Below are positions 22,547 through 33,000 of a stretch of 64,000 nucleotides of DNA, piece by piece. Numbering within the stretch: the stretch's first letter is position 1; each line of letters starts with the position of its first letter. A program made the translations under genes and the position numbers. Source of the stretch: Aphrocallistes beatrix. Taxonomy: Eukaryota; Porifera; Hexactinellida; Sceptrulophora; Aphrocallistidae. The notes beneath the pieces are model-generated. The model made no database searches. It was given only the letters and a program-made list of their open reading frames with translations, and was not told where the DNA came from. Where the stretch lies: positions 2,178,096 through 2,242,095 of the forward strand of contig OY725499.1 of NCBI GenBank assembly GCA_963281255.1. The letters run 5' to 3'.

Positions 22547-22645
22547 TAAGTAGTTACTACCACGTTGTCGATCAATGTAGGACTTCACCTGTGTTTTCTC
22601 ATTCTATATATAATCATGTCAGTTCTTCGGATTGTTATTGTATGC

Positions 22646-22930
22646 CAGGGTGCCGTGGGAATGGAATTCCAATTCCCACAGGATTTCTGTGGGAATTCAC
22701 ACCGAATCCCACAGAAACCCACAGGAAATCCCACAGAAACGGACACGGAATCTCACAGAAAATCCCACAGAAATCCCACAGAAACTCACACGGAATCCCA
22801 CCGGTAATCCCACAGATTCCCACATGTGGGAATTCCCATAGCCAAAGTCATTCCCATTCCCATCCCATATGGGAATCTGTGGGGTTTCCCATGGGAATTT
22901 CCACAGATTCCCATTCCCACGGCAACCCTG
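22646..22930. mobile_element. hAT-like MITE made of GGGAATCCCACAG repeats
   Basis: Termini CAGGGTGCCGTGGGAATG and CATTCCCACGGCAACCCTG, with an exact 8-bp duplication TTGTATGC. Almost the whole interior is a degenerate array of TCCCACAGAAA / GGGAATC. A relative with different internal repeats is at 51418-51689. Confidence 0.88.
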
Positions 22931-22938
22931 TTGTATGC

Positions 22939-24313
22939 CCAACTCAATTTAGTTATTCCATTATCTACACGATTTTCTACCCATCGTACGACTTTGGGAG
23001 TTAGTGGGAGAATCACAACAAAACACACCATGCAAAATACAGTGTATAAGATTTTTAAAAAACCGTTTGCAGAGGTTCATTTTTGTGTGTGTATAAAAGT
23101 GCCACCCCAATTTCCCATTTCTGTCAATTCCCCGTTTGTGGATGTTCTTTGAATGGAACTAGGATTTGCTGCCTTTTTCGCCCTGTTCCCACAGGCCCCG
23201 TTTGTGGAGATTCCACGGTATCTTGTTCGTCCCGTCCCGGAAATTAGGCATGCCCAGAACCAAGATTGTGGGAGTTTTATAGTTTTAAACCCAATTGAGC
23301 TTGGGTCAAACTTTAAAGGCCACCCTGTCTACATTTAGTTAATAGGTTTGAGCTGAAATTTACAAGTTTTATGGATTTGTGAGGAAATACAGATTCAGTG
23401 CGAATGCGGGTCAGCGGTTTTCATCCTTCAAATATGGGTCTGACTCTGACCCGCATAAGGCTGGTTACTTGGGACCCATATACGAGTAGGGACATCTGGC
23501 ACTATGCTTACGGGTCCAAGGGAACGAGATCTGTGGAGAGACCACCGGTACACTGATATTGATTTAACAATTCCAAGTAAATTTAATTTAAATTCACTAC
23601 AATACTTCTCATATCGGACCACAAAATTACCGTTTGTCTCCTCTCTATTGCATTTACATCATGATAAAATGTGCTGCGTGTAGTCAGTATAGCATACCAA
23701 CCCTCCAGGGTAATGACTTATGATCCAGGGATTTTGAGCTTTCAACTAGCCTATAATAATTTCTATTAATGGAATATAGTTTTGGAATTTATTGTAATTT
23801 TATGTTCCTCATTATTTAGCAAGTCTTCAGGGATCCTGGAAAATTTCCTGGACTCACGAATTTCGAACGCGTAAGATAACGTTGTATACGATGTACCTTT
23901 CTATAAATAGTTTACTTGTCCTTTTCGAAATTTTTAATTACATATATTCGGCCTTTATTTAAAATCCAGGGATTTCCCTGGATCGCGAAATTCGAAATTT
24001 AACCTGTCTATTGATTCATGCTAATTTAGTTATTAAATTAAAAATATGATAACATCCAGGGATTTCACTCCCAAAATCCAGGGAAATTTTCCAGAGGGGT
24101 TGGTAGGAATGGTATAGTGAAGTCTTGTATATTATTTCCTCTATTGGTAGTGCAACGAAAACTGCGGGATCTTTTTATTAATTTATTGAATAAAACAATG
24201 AAATTAATTCCTATATTTCAATATATTAGAAAATATTGTATGACGATATTTACAACGAAAAATTATTCCCGCTACTCTAATCATAAACAAGGAGAGCTTT
24301 AGCTGAAGTGATG
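22939..24313. other. No gene; one degenerate MITE
   Basis: About 23688-24118 is bounded by ATAGCATACCAACCCTCCAG and the approximate inverse (GGGGTTGGTAGGAATGGTAT) and is full of ATCCAGGGATTT motifs, so it is a probable MITE. The rest is AT-rich with only short chance frames. Confidence 0.45.
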
Positions 24314-25390
24314 CTATTCAATCTTCTCCCACTCAGCGAGGAAATGCTGTCTGAAAAGAGAAAAGGTTGGTTCCCCCAACACAGCAAACCCCACTCTTTC
24401 AAACACGGTTCTAAACTGACTCTCTTTCATTACCAGTGCGAAGCACCGAGCTACCTCGTCGATTGGATTCCTGTATGCGCCACAACCAAGAGCCCCCAGC
24501 ACCAGCTCCTTGTAGCCCGCACTCACAGCTGCTATCAGGGAGATGCGTATCTTCCTCTTCAGGGACTCTCTCAGTTCTTCCAGATTCAGATCCGGAGCCA
24601 CTCCTCGATACGAGAAAAAGTGTTTGGTTATCGCTAGTGCACTCGAATTGGAGAAGTGATGGAAGTCGGTTTCTCTAAATGGTTTAACTCTGAGATCAGG
24701 AGCTCCCACTGCAACCACTCCACACTTCCACCAATCTCTGTTGAACTGCATCTCTTCATTCCTAATGATAGGCACGTGTCTGACTAGCACTGCTCCGTAC
24801 GCGGGGATGTGGTGGTGGACAGGAGACCCAGGAGAGAGGAGGGAGAGCTTGTTCCTCAGAGTTGGGTTCAATTTGGGGTCAAGAGCGTATCTCAAAAACA
24901 CGGACTGCCTCTCTATCGCCTCCTCTTGAGACCCCTTGTAATAGGAATCCCAGGAACCGCACACGTGTTCTGCATTCCTCTCCGCTAGGTCCATCACTAG
25001 GGCCTCGCCTCCTTGGCTATAGCGCTGAGCCATGGACAAGCAAGGTTCATTCAGGATTTCAATTGATGTGCTGAGCTCTGTTTCTTTATCTTTCTGAGCA
25101 AGACAGAACTTAGCGTACTCTTCTTCATATCTCTCAACACTGTTTCCACCAAACACCTCAGTACAAGTTTGCATCAAATCGATATCCGTGCTAAAGTCCA
25201 TACGTCCTTGGCTTATTTCTTCTGACTCATTGTTCACAGTGTATGAAACAGATTTCATCTTGAAAATCTCTTGGTTCTCCCAGATTAGGGCTGGAGGGGT
25301 TCGAGTAAATGGCGTGATTGCGCTAATAATTCTCTGCGTATTAGAGATGTTCGATTTGATAAGTACATCCGAACTCCTCCCTTCAGCCAT
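24314..25390 (-). CDS. Microbial-type poly(ADP-ribose) glycohydrolase-like protein (PARG/TIGR02452-like)
   Basis: 358 residues, a single open frame from the ATG at 25390 to TAG. Residues about 1-150 have no recognised domain. From about 130 it follows the microbial-type PARG order: a phosphate-loop/catalytic segment ending KGSQEEAIERQS (about 162-173), PAYGAVLVRHVPIIR (about 207), VVAVGAPDLR (about 236), and the signature SAGYKELVLGALGCGAYRNP followed by DEVARCFALVM (about 302-333) and FERVGFAVLG. These macrodomain-fold enzymes hydrolyse ADP-ribose links. The paired Glu of QEE is present, but the usual GGG before it reads CGS/GSW, so activity is uncertain. The next gene upstream is PI3K on the same strand, about 950 bases away with a MITE between, so independent transcription is likely. 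Confidence 0.8.
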   Translation of the reverse strand: MAEGRSSDVLIKSNISNTQRIISAITPFTRTPPALIWENQEIFKMKSVSYTVNNESEEISQGRMDFSTDIDLMQTCTEVFGGNSVERYEEEYAKFCLAQKDKETELSTSIEILNEPCLSMAQRYSQGGEALVMDLAERNAEHVCGSWDSYYKGSQEEAIERQSVFLRYALDPKLNPTLRNKLSLLSPGSPVHHHIPAYGAVLVRHVPIIRNEEMQFNRDWWKCGVVAVGAPDLRVKPFRETDFHHFSNSSALAITKHFFSYRGVAPDLNLEELRESLKRKIRISLIAAVSAGYKELVLGALGCGAYRNPIDEVARCFALVMKESQFRTVFERVGFAVLGEPTFSLFRQHFLAEWEKIE

Positions 25391-25611
25391 TGCAAGACCA
25401 ATGAGTTCCTAAATTAATTTCTATTTGTGATTAATACGTATATCTACACACCATAATGTGGATGTATGGGGAATCTAGACTACAAGCAATTGAAAACTAT
25501 TATTAACTAATAATCAAGAGCTCAATTGCATTTTATTCATGAGTAACTGCATTCGTTGTAAATTTGAAGTTGTCACAAACTTACTTTAGAGATGGACTCA
25601 TAATTTAAATT

Positions 25612-26090
25612 CAAGGTTGAAACCGATTGGACCGAATATCAGTATTCATGAATAGTTCCTGAACCGAATACGAATACTGATAATATTCAGCTACTCTAAC
25701 CGAATACAAATACTGATATTATTCGGGTACTTCATAAATCCTAATACTGCGAGGCTGAAATAAATAATCTTTAATAGAGGACTGTGAATTGTTATAGTAC
25801 TGTATGTTGACCTATTTTACAGATAGTGACTGGATATGATAGATAAATTAGTTAGAAAATATATTATAACCAAGGTTGAAACCGATTGAACAGGATATAA
25901 ATATTCATGAATATTCTCTAACCGAATACGAATACTGATAATATTCGGTTAGTTCAACCGAATACGAATACTGATATTCGGTCACTCTAACCGAATACGA
26001 ATACTGATACTCGGTTCCCAATCGAATATCAGCTATTTGCCAAATAGTATTTGGTCTAACCGAATATTGAACTATTCGGTTGCAACATTG
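25612..26090. mobile_element. hAT-like MITE, family CAAGGTTGAAACCG
   Basis: Starts CAAGGTTGAAACCGATTGG and ends CGGTTGCAACATTG, with a near-exact flanking duplication (TTTAAATT/GTTAAATT). The interior repeats AACCGAATACGAATACTGAT, and a second internal copy of the left end is at 25872. It lies between the PARG-like gene and PI3K. Confidence 0.75.
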
Positions 26091-26344
26091 GTTAAATTGC
26101 TTTTGAGTCGATTCACTGTTAAAATATACGCGTGTCTTTTAAAAACACTCTAATAGACCTAATTTTCTACAGTGAAACCCAAATAATCCGATACCGTTTG
26201 CCATCACAATTAGCGTTGGACAGTACAAATTGTTAATAATTTTACACTGACTGAATACACTGAATAATTATTTTGCACTAAATACGAGTGGAAATCTAGC
26301 AGTTAAATCCTAGTCCCTATTTGGTAACATATACAATCTGTAAT

Positions 26345-29300
26345 TCATTCAGACTTGACACTGCTGGCCTTTAGAAGTAAATGGATTTCCCAATGTATCT
26401 GTACTTTTAAACTGTTTTCAATACTCTTCTGTACGAGAGACATGAAATGATTGGAAGCTTGTGCATCAGTCGAATCCTGTTTTAAGGACTCGTGCAAATA
26501 TGCAAGGTCGCTGTCCCCCCTTAGCTCTGGCAATCCAGTCGACTTCATCATGCTGAATAATGTGGTAAATAGAGTGGCGTGTCTCCGAATGATATGATAT
26601 GCTTGTATCGCTATTTTGAGGAAGTTGGCATAGGTTTCACTCCCTATTCCACCTAACACATGTATAAAATCAGGAGTTAGAATGAAGGGAACCGGTTCTC
26701 TATTTATGAGATATTTTTTCTTTTTGTTACCCAAAAAATGTCCGAAATCGATATGGAACAAATTTCCATCTTCAGTTAGCATGATGTTGTCATTGTGCCT
26801 ATCTCCTATCCCTAGTATGTAAGTTGCCACACAATACCCCGCGCATGAATAAAGAAAGTTTTCTCTCGCCTTCTGCAATAGACTCTCAGTTGGATTCTTT
26901 TTTTGCAACCATTCCAATAGTACTTCTTTTTGGAAAGTTTCCAAAATGTTTACCTTGGCCTCTTTTTGTATATTACACACGGTCTTGGCATTTTGTACAA
27001 TTTCAATGATTCCTTCGTCAATTCCGGTAGATAGACAACCGTAAATTGTCAAATGGAGATCTAACCCATTTTGTAACCACAATTTATCCATTAATTTTAA
27101 CATTTGAAGAGTTAGCATATCTTGCCTTAGGTCATCTCCAACTTTGACCAGGATTTTGATATGATCTAAATTGCTATGAGGATCATTGTTTTTAAATTCG
27201 AGCCAAATAGGCTTTTTTTTAGAATTCATTATTTTAATCAATTTTTCGTCTATCTTCCTGACTTCGATCATGGGATCATAGATCGGACAAAAGTTCTCCT
27301 CAACTTGGATTTTGGAAATGTTCGAGCAAATGAATTCTTTGATCCTGACAATATTATCAAAATCTTCAACTTCACACCATACTCTTTTATACAATTCAAC
27401 AGTGCTGGTAATGAATTTAACTTGTGAAGTCAAACTCGATAGTATATCTGAATCACAGCCACGCAGGAAAGCTTCTAGTATTACAGCGTATCTTTCTTGA
27501 TATTCTGGCGTACCAATTTCTGATCTTAGTAACCAGAAGAAATAATGGCAGATTATCCTGCAACGAAGTGCACGATCAACCAAAAACCTCGCCAAAGGGG
27601 AATCATGGAATGCTTCGAATTTTATAACTTGGATTAGTTGCAACAGATACAACTGTAATTCATCGTTTTCCAATCCTTCCAAGTAAGTGACTGCTAATTT
27701 TCGTACTTCTAAGTCAGCGAAACGATGGTCTAGCAATGTTAATGCAATCTCTAAAGTAATGGGACACCATCGTTTTATAAGATAATGGCATTCATCAACT
27801 GACTCGGGATTGGACCAATTAATACAAAACAGATACTTTGGGAGAGCATTTGGTATCTGACTGCAATAATACGAAAATTTGAGAATTAAAGTCTTCTCAT
27901 TATAGGTCAAGTTTGTAAAATGTTCCCTAGCTATTATTTTCTCGATGGCTTCGCTCTCTGATCCTGGGTCTAATTCTGTTACCATGGATTCATCAAAGAA
28001 CCCATCATTCCCGTTTGAGGAGATAACTGGATGGGAGTATTCATCCAGTTTGAAAATAAAAACAGCAGATTTATTCGATTCAGGATTTTGTGATGTGGAA
28101 CCTTCTCCTGAGAGATTGATGCCACAGCGAACTCCATAACTGTTGTAAATTTCAGAGTTCTTGTCGATATTCCCGAGTTCCATGCTCGGCCATAGATTCA
28201 GCCTTTTTAAGCCCGTCTGAAGAGCACCTGTATGGTCAATCACGTGGAAATTGACTGCCTGTAATGGGTGCACTCCAGTTTGTGAATATATGCCCGGGTA
28301 GTCGTGCTCTTTTTCATCACAGCCCAATAGCTTTATGTGAATCCGAGCCTCCCTTGGTAAATTACGAACAGATGTATCAAAGTAGAACCATTCATTCCAT
28401 TTAATTTTATTCCTAATGTTTACTCTATTGGTGGTTATTGGTTTACTTAGCTCGGTTCCGCCATGCATCAACGAAGCTCTGACGAAAACAGTTGTAATAC
28501 TGGACGGCCAACTGTGCATGTTTTCTATCCCGCATATACGAATACGAAACAAGTTTTTCAATCGGATTATAGGTATCTGTATAATTTCAGAATGTTGGTA
28601 TTTTTCTGCTGAAGCGCTTGATATTTGTGCACTTTCCTGAAGAACTGTTTTAGCATGTGATGCATCTTTGAATGATTCCATCTTATCTTCCACTAACTTT
28701 GGAGTAACAATGAGGTCTATTAATTCCTGGTTGTTAATTAACATTCTTCTCAAAGCTGTGAAGTAAATTAATGCCTTTTCACCGTAAAAATACTCCCGTC
28801 TATTAAACGTTCGGAGAGCAAAATTTTTAGATGTACCTTGATCTAAGCAAAGTTTTTCGAACATTTCTTCCAGCAACATGTCGGGTGAAACTAGTGTAAC
28901 ATCTGCCTGTAAAACCTTTGTAACAGATTCTTTGTAAATTTTGAAAAAACGAATGTTATTTTTTATATCGATTTTCTTTATATCCATATTGATATTCGCG
29001 GGCATCGCAAAATACATAGGATCTCTTTCCCGTAAAACCCGCATCTTAACGTGTGAAAAAGTCCTTCGAGCGAATCTTACTGCGTTGCTTTTTGTTAAAT
29101 CTATTTGGCATCCACCAAACGAAATTAAAAACCGTATCTTTAATTCGGAGCGTCTATCCTCATTAGGGAATGCTGATGTCTGGATTAAATAGATCTCGAC
29201 AGGTTTTTCATTTTCCTGTCCTGAACTAGAACACTTCAAGTTACTCACAATTTCTTCGTAATCGACTATTTCATAAAAGGAGTCTCCTATTTTGTAGGAG

Positions 29301-30346
29301 AGATCGAATTTATTATCCGATTCGCTGTGGCAGAATATCTCACCATTAGGTGTGAGCATTTCATTTTGAGAGATTATCTCTACTAAACGATCCATTAATT
29401 CACCAACTTTTTGTGACCCGTAACTCTCCAAATAGAATATTAGGGTTCTACCTCTGTAAGGGAGGAAGAATTTCACCATGTACTCATTAGCGATGAAATA
29501 AGTAGAGGTGTTAACGTCTTTCGGACAATTATGTGATATTTTCGAAAATATTTTGATACTGGTAGGTTTGTTTTCACCCAATTTTTTTTCTCCATTAGTT
29601 GGACTGTTAATGCCCGGTGGTGAGAAATCAGGAGAAGTGCAGACTGAACGTATCGGATTAGTCGAGTTTGATACACTACTCTCTCCGCTGCTAGACAACG
29701 AGATTTGAGAAGTACTGTCACTTTGAGATTCAAATTGATAAACTGGCAATTTGACCAACCCATAGTCTAACAAATATTTTTGTGCATCAATCAAAGTACC
29801 AAAGTTTGAATTATCACCGTGCAATTGATCGGATGATGGAGAGACTAAGTTGGTAGGAGAATTAGTACGGGAAATTGGAGCATTCAAAGGTAAGCCAGCA
29901 AGAACAGTAATTTCATTCTTACTCCAAAAGAGAGGATTTACTTTGCTTTCCACTCTGAGCGGAATCGTAGGAATTTCAAGTACAACAGGGGAATTGTCAA
30001 TTATTTCTGTTGGTTGAAATGTCTGAAATATATCACCATCAATATCTAGTTCTATGTTTCTCTTAGTCCGAAATGCGTCAAGAATGAATTCGTCATGTTC
30101 TAACTCTAAGTCTAAGCGGACACTTAAACCCGAATACGAATCAACAATTTTAAAATTCAAAGATTCTGTGAACAAACCTTCATGGTATATGATTTCCACT
30201 TTTCTGTCTCTCTCCAAGCGTGAGATTGTCTCCTCAATGAAATCTCGGAGAGTAGCATGCTGTGGTAATATTGCACCTTGAAATGTTTGTCCGTCTGGGA
30301 AGCAGAGATTGATCACTCGAAAGTCTATATCCCTCTTAGTTTCCAT
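26345..30346 (-). CDS. Class I phosphoinositide 3-kinase catalytic subunit (p110-like)
   Basis: 1333 residues, uninterrupted, longer than the usual ~1070. Domains in order: adaptor-binding-like N-terminus (about 8-110); a Ser/Thr/Pro-rich linker (about 150-275) that accounts for most of the extra length; Ras-binding-like domain (about 285-390); C2 (about 585-760); helical PIK domain (about 800-1000); kinase (about 1040-1320). All key kinase motifs are present: Lys in KILVKVGDDLRQD (about 1065-1076), catalytic loop GDRHNDNIM (about 1180), DFGHF (about 1199) and an activation loop with four Lys (NKKKKY, about 1206-1211) followed by REPVPF. That basic box is the mark of class I enzymes that phosphorylate PtdIns(4,5)P2. 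The adaptor-binding region suggests class IA and a p85-type partner. No introns are visible. Gene start is the first in-frame ATG before the conserved N-terminal beta strand. Confidence 0.95.
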   Translation of the reverse strand: METKRDIDFRVINLCFPDGQTFQGAILPQHATLRDFIEETISRLERDRKVEIIYHEGLFTESLNFKIVDSYSGLSVRLDLELEHDEFILDAFRTKRNIELDIDGDIFQTFQPTEIIDNSPVVLEIPTIPLRVESKVNPLFWSKNEITVLAGLPLNAPISRTNSPTNLVSPSSDQLHGDNSNFGTLIDAQKYLLDYGLVKLPVYQFESQSDSTSQISLSSSGESSVSNSTNPIRSVCTSPDFSPPGINSPTNGEKKLGENKPTSIKIFSKISHNCPKDVNTSTYFIANEYMVKFFLPYRGRTLIFYLESYGSQKVGELMDRLVEIISQNEMLTPNGEIFCHSESDNKFDLSYKIGDSFYEIVDYEEIVSNLKCSSSGQENEKPVEIYLIQTSAFPNEDRRSELKIRFLISFGGCQIDLTKSNAVRFARRTFSHVKMRVLRERDPMYFAMPANINMDIKKIDIKNNIRFFKIYKESVTKVLQADVTLVSPDMLLEEMFEKLCLDQGTSKNFALRTFNRREYFYGEKALIYFTALRRMLINNQELIDLIVTPKLVEDKMESFKDASHAKTVLQESAQISSASAEKYQHSEIIQIPIIRLKNLFRIRICGIENMHSWPSSITTVFVRASLMHGGTELSKPITTNRVNIRNKIKWNEWFYFDTSVRNLPREARIHIKLLGCDEKEHDYPGIYSQTGVHPLQAVNFHVIDHTGALQTGLKRLNLWPSMELGNIDKNSEIYNSYGVRCGINLSGEGSTSQNPESNKSAVFIFKLDEYSHPVISSNGNDGFFDESMVTELDPGSESEAIEKIIAREHFTNLTYNEKTLILKFSYYCSQIPNALPKYLFCINWSNPESVDECHYLIKRWCPITLEIALTLLDHRFADLEVRKLAVTYLEGLENDELQLYLLQLIQVIKFEAFHDSPLARFLVDRALRCRIICHYFFWLLRSEIGTPEYQERYAVILEAFLRGCDSDILSSLTSQVKFITSTVELYKRVWCEVEDFDNIVRIKEFICSNISKIQVEENFCPIYDPMIEVRKIDEKLIKIMNSKKKPIWLEFKNNDPHSNLDHIKILVKVGDDLRQDMLTLQMLKLMDKLWLQNGLDLHLTIYGCLSTGIDEGIIEIVQNAKTVCNIQKEAKVNILETFQKEVLLEWLQKKNPTESLLQKARENFLYSCAGYCVATYILGIGDRHNDNIMLTEDGNLFHIDFGHFLGNKKKKYLINREPVPFILTPDFIHVLGGIGSETYANFLKIAIQAYHIIRRHATLFTTLFSMMKSTGLPELRGDSDLAYLHESLKQDSTDAQASNHFMSLVQKSIENSLKVQIHWEIHLLLKASSVKSE

Positions 30347-31219
30347 TTGATACAGTCACTGATTTACTTTTTTTAAACTATTATAACTCAATCTAGTACT
30401 TGTACCATCTTAAACTTACAAAATGCATATAAACTAATGTAATATAATATTATATGTTTGATGTAATCTGAATATCAGATGAGATAACAACCTTGAACCC
30501 TGTAAGAAACTTAGTTTCTTCTAATGCTCATTACAAGTATATTAGAGGAATCAACAGGATTTGCAACGTCTAAAATGAGACAGACGAAGTATTTCGATTC
30601 GGAATAGCGGGTTGGTCATAATTGAAAAATTAATTGATATTTAGTGTCTAAACTCTAAAGTGAAATACTAGTATCCTATACTGAATTAACCGTTTCGAAC
30701 CTATTTTTACAAATTTAACGAATGGTATAAAATATTGTTATAGGTATACGTAATAGAATGTGCTAATACTCATCGAATTTCAATTATTTCTTGCAAAGAA
30801 AAAAATTGGATTCTATATAATTGAACACCCTATACATATCAGTCATTGAGATCGCATTTATATCTTTAAACAAAGACGTGTATATTTTCATGCCTTCATA
30901 TACATATTATTACACCTTTTGACGAATTTTGTACATTTAAGCGTAACATTCCATTGAACATTTCCAAATGTTTCATTTAACATTTGTTCCAAACTCGTTT
31001 TTGTGTGAAAATCAAATACTATAATAAAACCGTTTTGCTATTTATTTATAAGTTCAAATAGTGAGAGAAAAAACAATTAAGCGAAAAACCAATATTATTA
31101 AAAAAATTTGAAAATTAAAAAAAATTGAAAATGGATACGACTATGATCCATAGTCGTATCCATTAATTGACTCGACAAATGGATTCTTATTGTTAGAACC
31201 CCAACTGCAGTATACTCGG
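30347..31219. other. PI3K upstream region; no gene recognised
   Basis: AT-rich. No clear TATA box or repeat end before the PI3K start. Contains the perfect hairpin at 31131-31163. Confidence 0.4.
31131..31163. repeat. Perfect 15-bp hairpin
   Basis: ATGGATACGACTATG, a three-base loop ATC, then the exact reverse complement. It is preceded on the plus strand by about 30 bases of A-rich sequence. It could be a cruciform or a structured RNA element; function unknown. Confidence 0.8.
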
Positions 31220-31441
31220 TCAGGTTACTGTACGCATACTCTGGATCATCAGGTTGAATTTCAGGGGAATAGCCGGCTCTCCTTTAAATAACGAACTTGA
31301 ATGAAGTTCCTGGATTACAGTTGGCAATTGTCGTTCCTCTCTCGGGTTAACATTTTCCAAGCCTTGTTCATCTGAACGACCCACTCTTTTATATTTTCTC
31401 TTCTCAAAGCATTGGTAAACACAGCATAAGAACGATATCAC
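31220..31441 (-). CDS. Possible cytoplasmic tail of a membrane protein
   Basis: 73 codons in the minus strand: ISFLCCVYQCFEKRKYKRVGRSDEQG..., a short hydrophobic/cysteine stretch followed by a basic stop-transfer-like cluster and a hydrophilic tail. Just upstream, in another frame (about 31500-31425), lies a strongly hydrophobic run (ILFIIVFSVIIVV). The two may be joined by splicing or separated by a frameshift; I could not find a convincing intron. No family recognised. Confidence 0.25.
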   Translation of the reverse strand: MISFLCCVYQCFEKRKYKRVGRSDEQGLENVNPREERQLPTVIQELHSSSLFKGEPAIPLKFNLMIQSMRTVT

Positions 31442-31879
31442 TGGTACTTATTACTACAATAATTACTGAGAATACTATGATGAATAGTATTTCTTTAAAT
31501 GGGGCGTTCAGAAGTTGAGTAGTTGAAAAGTATTTCCTATTCCATTTACTGTTGAATTAGTAGGCATATTAGGCTGGATGAAAATACTGGGGGGGAATTT
31601 CACCGAATCCATTAACACCATGTAATATAAGAAGGGATATATCGACTTGCCTAGTTAACAAAATCATTAATGGAAAACTGCAATTTCTCTCATTTGTCAA
31701 ACAAACCCATTATGTTTATCTCATCTCCTACTGAAGCAGAGTCATTACCTATGAGAAAGAATAGAGTTGGTAAGTGTAATGAATTCAGGATTATTTCTAT
31801 TATTACTATAAATACCTTGCCCATTAAAATTGATCATAGAATATCAAATATTTCTTCAGGCATGTATCAGGTTTTTGCT
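31442..31879. other. No certain gene
   Basis: May contain the upstream part of the possible membrane protein. No other feature is seen. Confidence 0.3.
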
Positions 31880-32236
31880 TCAACGTTTTGTACAGGTTAG
31901 GAGTTCAATCTCCTCTTCAACTCCTTCGAGATGAGAACTGCTTATTTCCTTCTTCTTCTTATCTACATATTTCTGAGAGGCCACTCTATTATTCAACTTC
32001 CTCCGAAGTTCTCTAATGTCTACAACTGCCCTAGAATCCAATATGCCGGAAAGTTCATTCTCTGTAATTAGTTCGTTTAGCTCAGATAGTGGAATATTCC
32101 GTAGCTTCGATTCATCCAACTGCTCCATTATAGTTCTGCAATTTACTATCGAAACACCATCTCTTAGAATTGATTTGATTAGATTTTTACCTGAATTAGT
32201 GGTGTTGTAAGTTGAGTGAGACATTTTACTATTCAA
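31880..32236 (-). CDS. Short CNC-type bZIP-like protein
   Basis: 118 residues, complete frame. Residues 47-66 (RNIPLSELNELITENEL) match the helical CNC segment that precedes the basic region in NF-E2/Nrf/SKN-1 proteins. Residues 73-97 (DIRELRRKLNNRVASQKYVD then KKKKE) are a basic region; 98-112 start a leucine-zipper-like helix (HLEGVEEEIELL) that stops almost at once. In the conserved block Asn83 and Ala86 are kept, but the usual Ala, Cys and Arg are Ser87, Tyr90 and Val91. The lost Arg normally contacts DNA. With hardly any zipper, normal dimeric DNA binding is doubtful; it may be a degenerate paralogue or an interfering short form. A missing 3' exon is possible, but I see no good donor site. 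Confidence 0.6.
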   Translation of the reverse strand: MNSKMSHSTYNTTNSGKNLIKSILRDGVSIVNCRTIMEQLDESKLRNIPLSELNELITENELSGILDSRAVVDIRELRRKLNNRVASQKYVDKKKKEISSSHLEGVEEEIELLTCTKR

Positions 32237-32639
32237 TTATCAAAATCCATTCCTTTTATATCAATATCAATTTTTCCTACCTTATCCAAAATAAATCCCA
32301 GGGACGTTCGATGAAACATTTAGGTTTTTATCTTAGATTTTCTAAGTATACCTGCACTGAGAATCATGCTAGCTAATATGTGAATGTATTTAATGCGTTA
32401 CGGAGCAATTATGAAGAGATAGATTAATTACCAATATTATCTGAGCATTCTAGTGTATGTACAAGGTGAATTAATGCTCCTGATATATCACTATAGTACA
32501 GTACTATATTACTCACTGCATTATTATGCAGTTTAGTGTGCAGGTATATAATTGGAATATATACCTTTCTCATCAATAGTGCTTGTTTAAAAAATATATT
32601 GAGGTCATTATGCCCAAGCCTGCGCTTCTTCTAGTCGTA
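32237..32639. other. Intergenic, no feature
   Basis: AT-rich upstream sequence of the bZIP-like gene; no repeat end or promoter motif I can support. Confidence 0.4.
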
Positions 32640-33000
32640 CTGTTAGAAAACAGCTTCGTTGTTATAATTGTGATCAATCAGGGCACGTAATGAAGTATTG
32701 TCAAGAACCACCAATTGGACATGCTTTAAACTTCCGGGGACCTGTTGGAAGAGCCGAGACAAGGTTCCAGAGGTTGTAAACATGGCTCACTCAAACCTCT
32801 ACAACAGTACAATTAGAAAAAGCTGATATAGCATTTAACAGATTAAAAGAATTGTTAGCATCGCACCCCGTTTTAGTTTGTCCCGATTTCTCCAAAAAGT
32901 TTATTTGCTAGTGGGACTGGATTAGGCGCGGTTTTGGAACAAGAAGGAAGAGTGATAGCTTATTACAGTAGAGGATTGAGAAAAGCTGAGAAAAACTAAA
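32640..33000 (+). pseudogene. LTR-retroelement scraps: gag zinc knuckle joined to RT/RNase H
   Basis: A gag-type zinc knuckle (CYNCDQSGHVMKYC, 32659-32700) is followed by stops. After it comes the RT-RNase H boundary of a gypsy-type pol (DIAFNRLKELLASHPVLVCPDFSKKF, 32825-32905), and after a frame break ASGTGLGAVLEQEGRVIAYY (32911-32970). Protease and most of RT are deleted. No LTR seen. It ends at a stop near 33000. Confidence 0.6.

Noticed and set aside
22537-23152. Several overlapping ORFs rich in His/Ser/Pro/Gly (e.g. SQSHSHSH)
   Set aside because: Products of the GGGAATCCC-rich MITE at 22646-22930.
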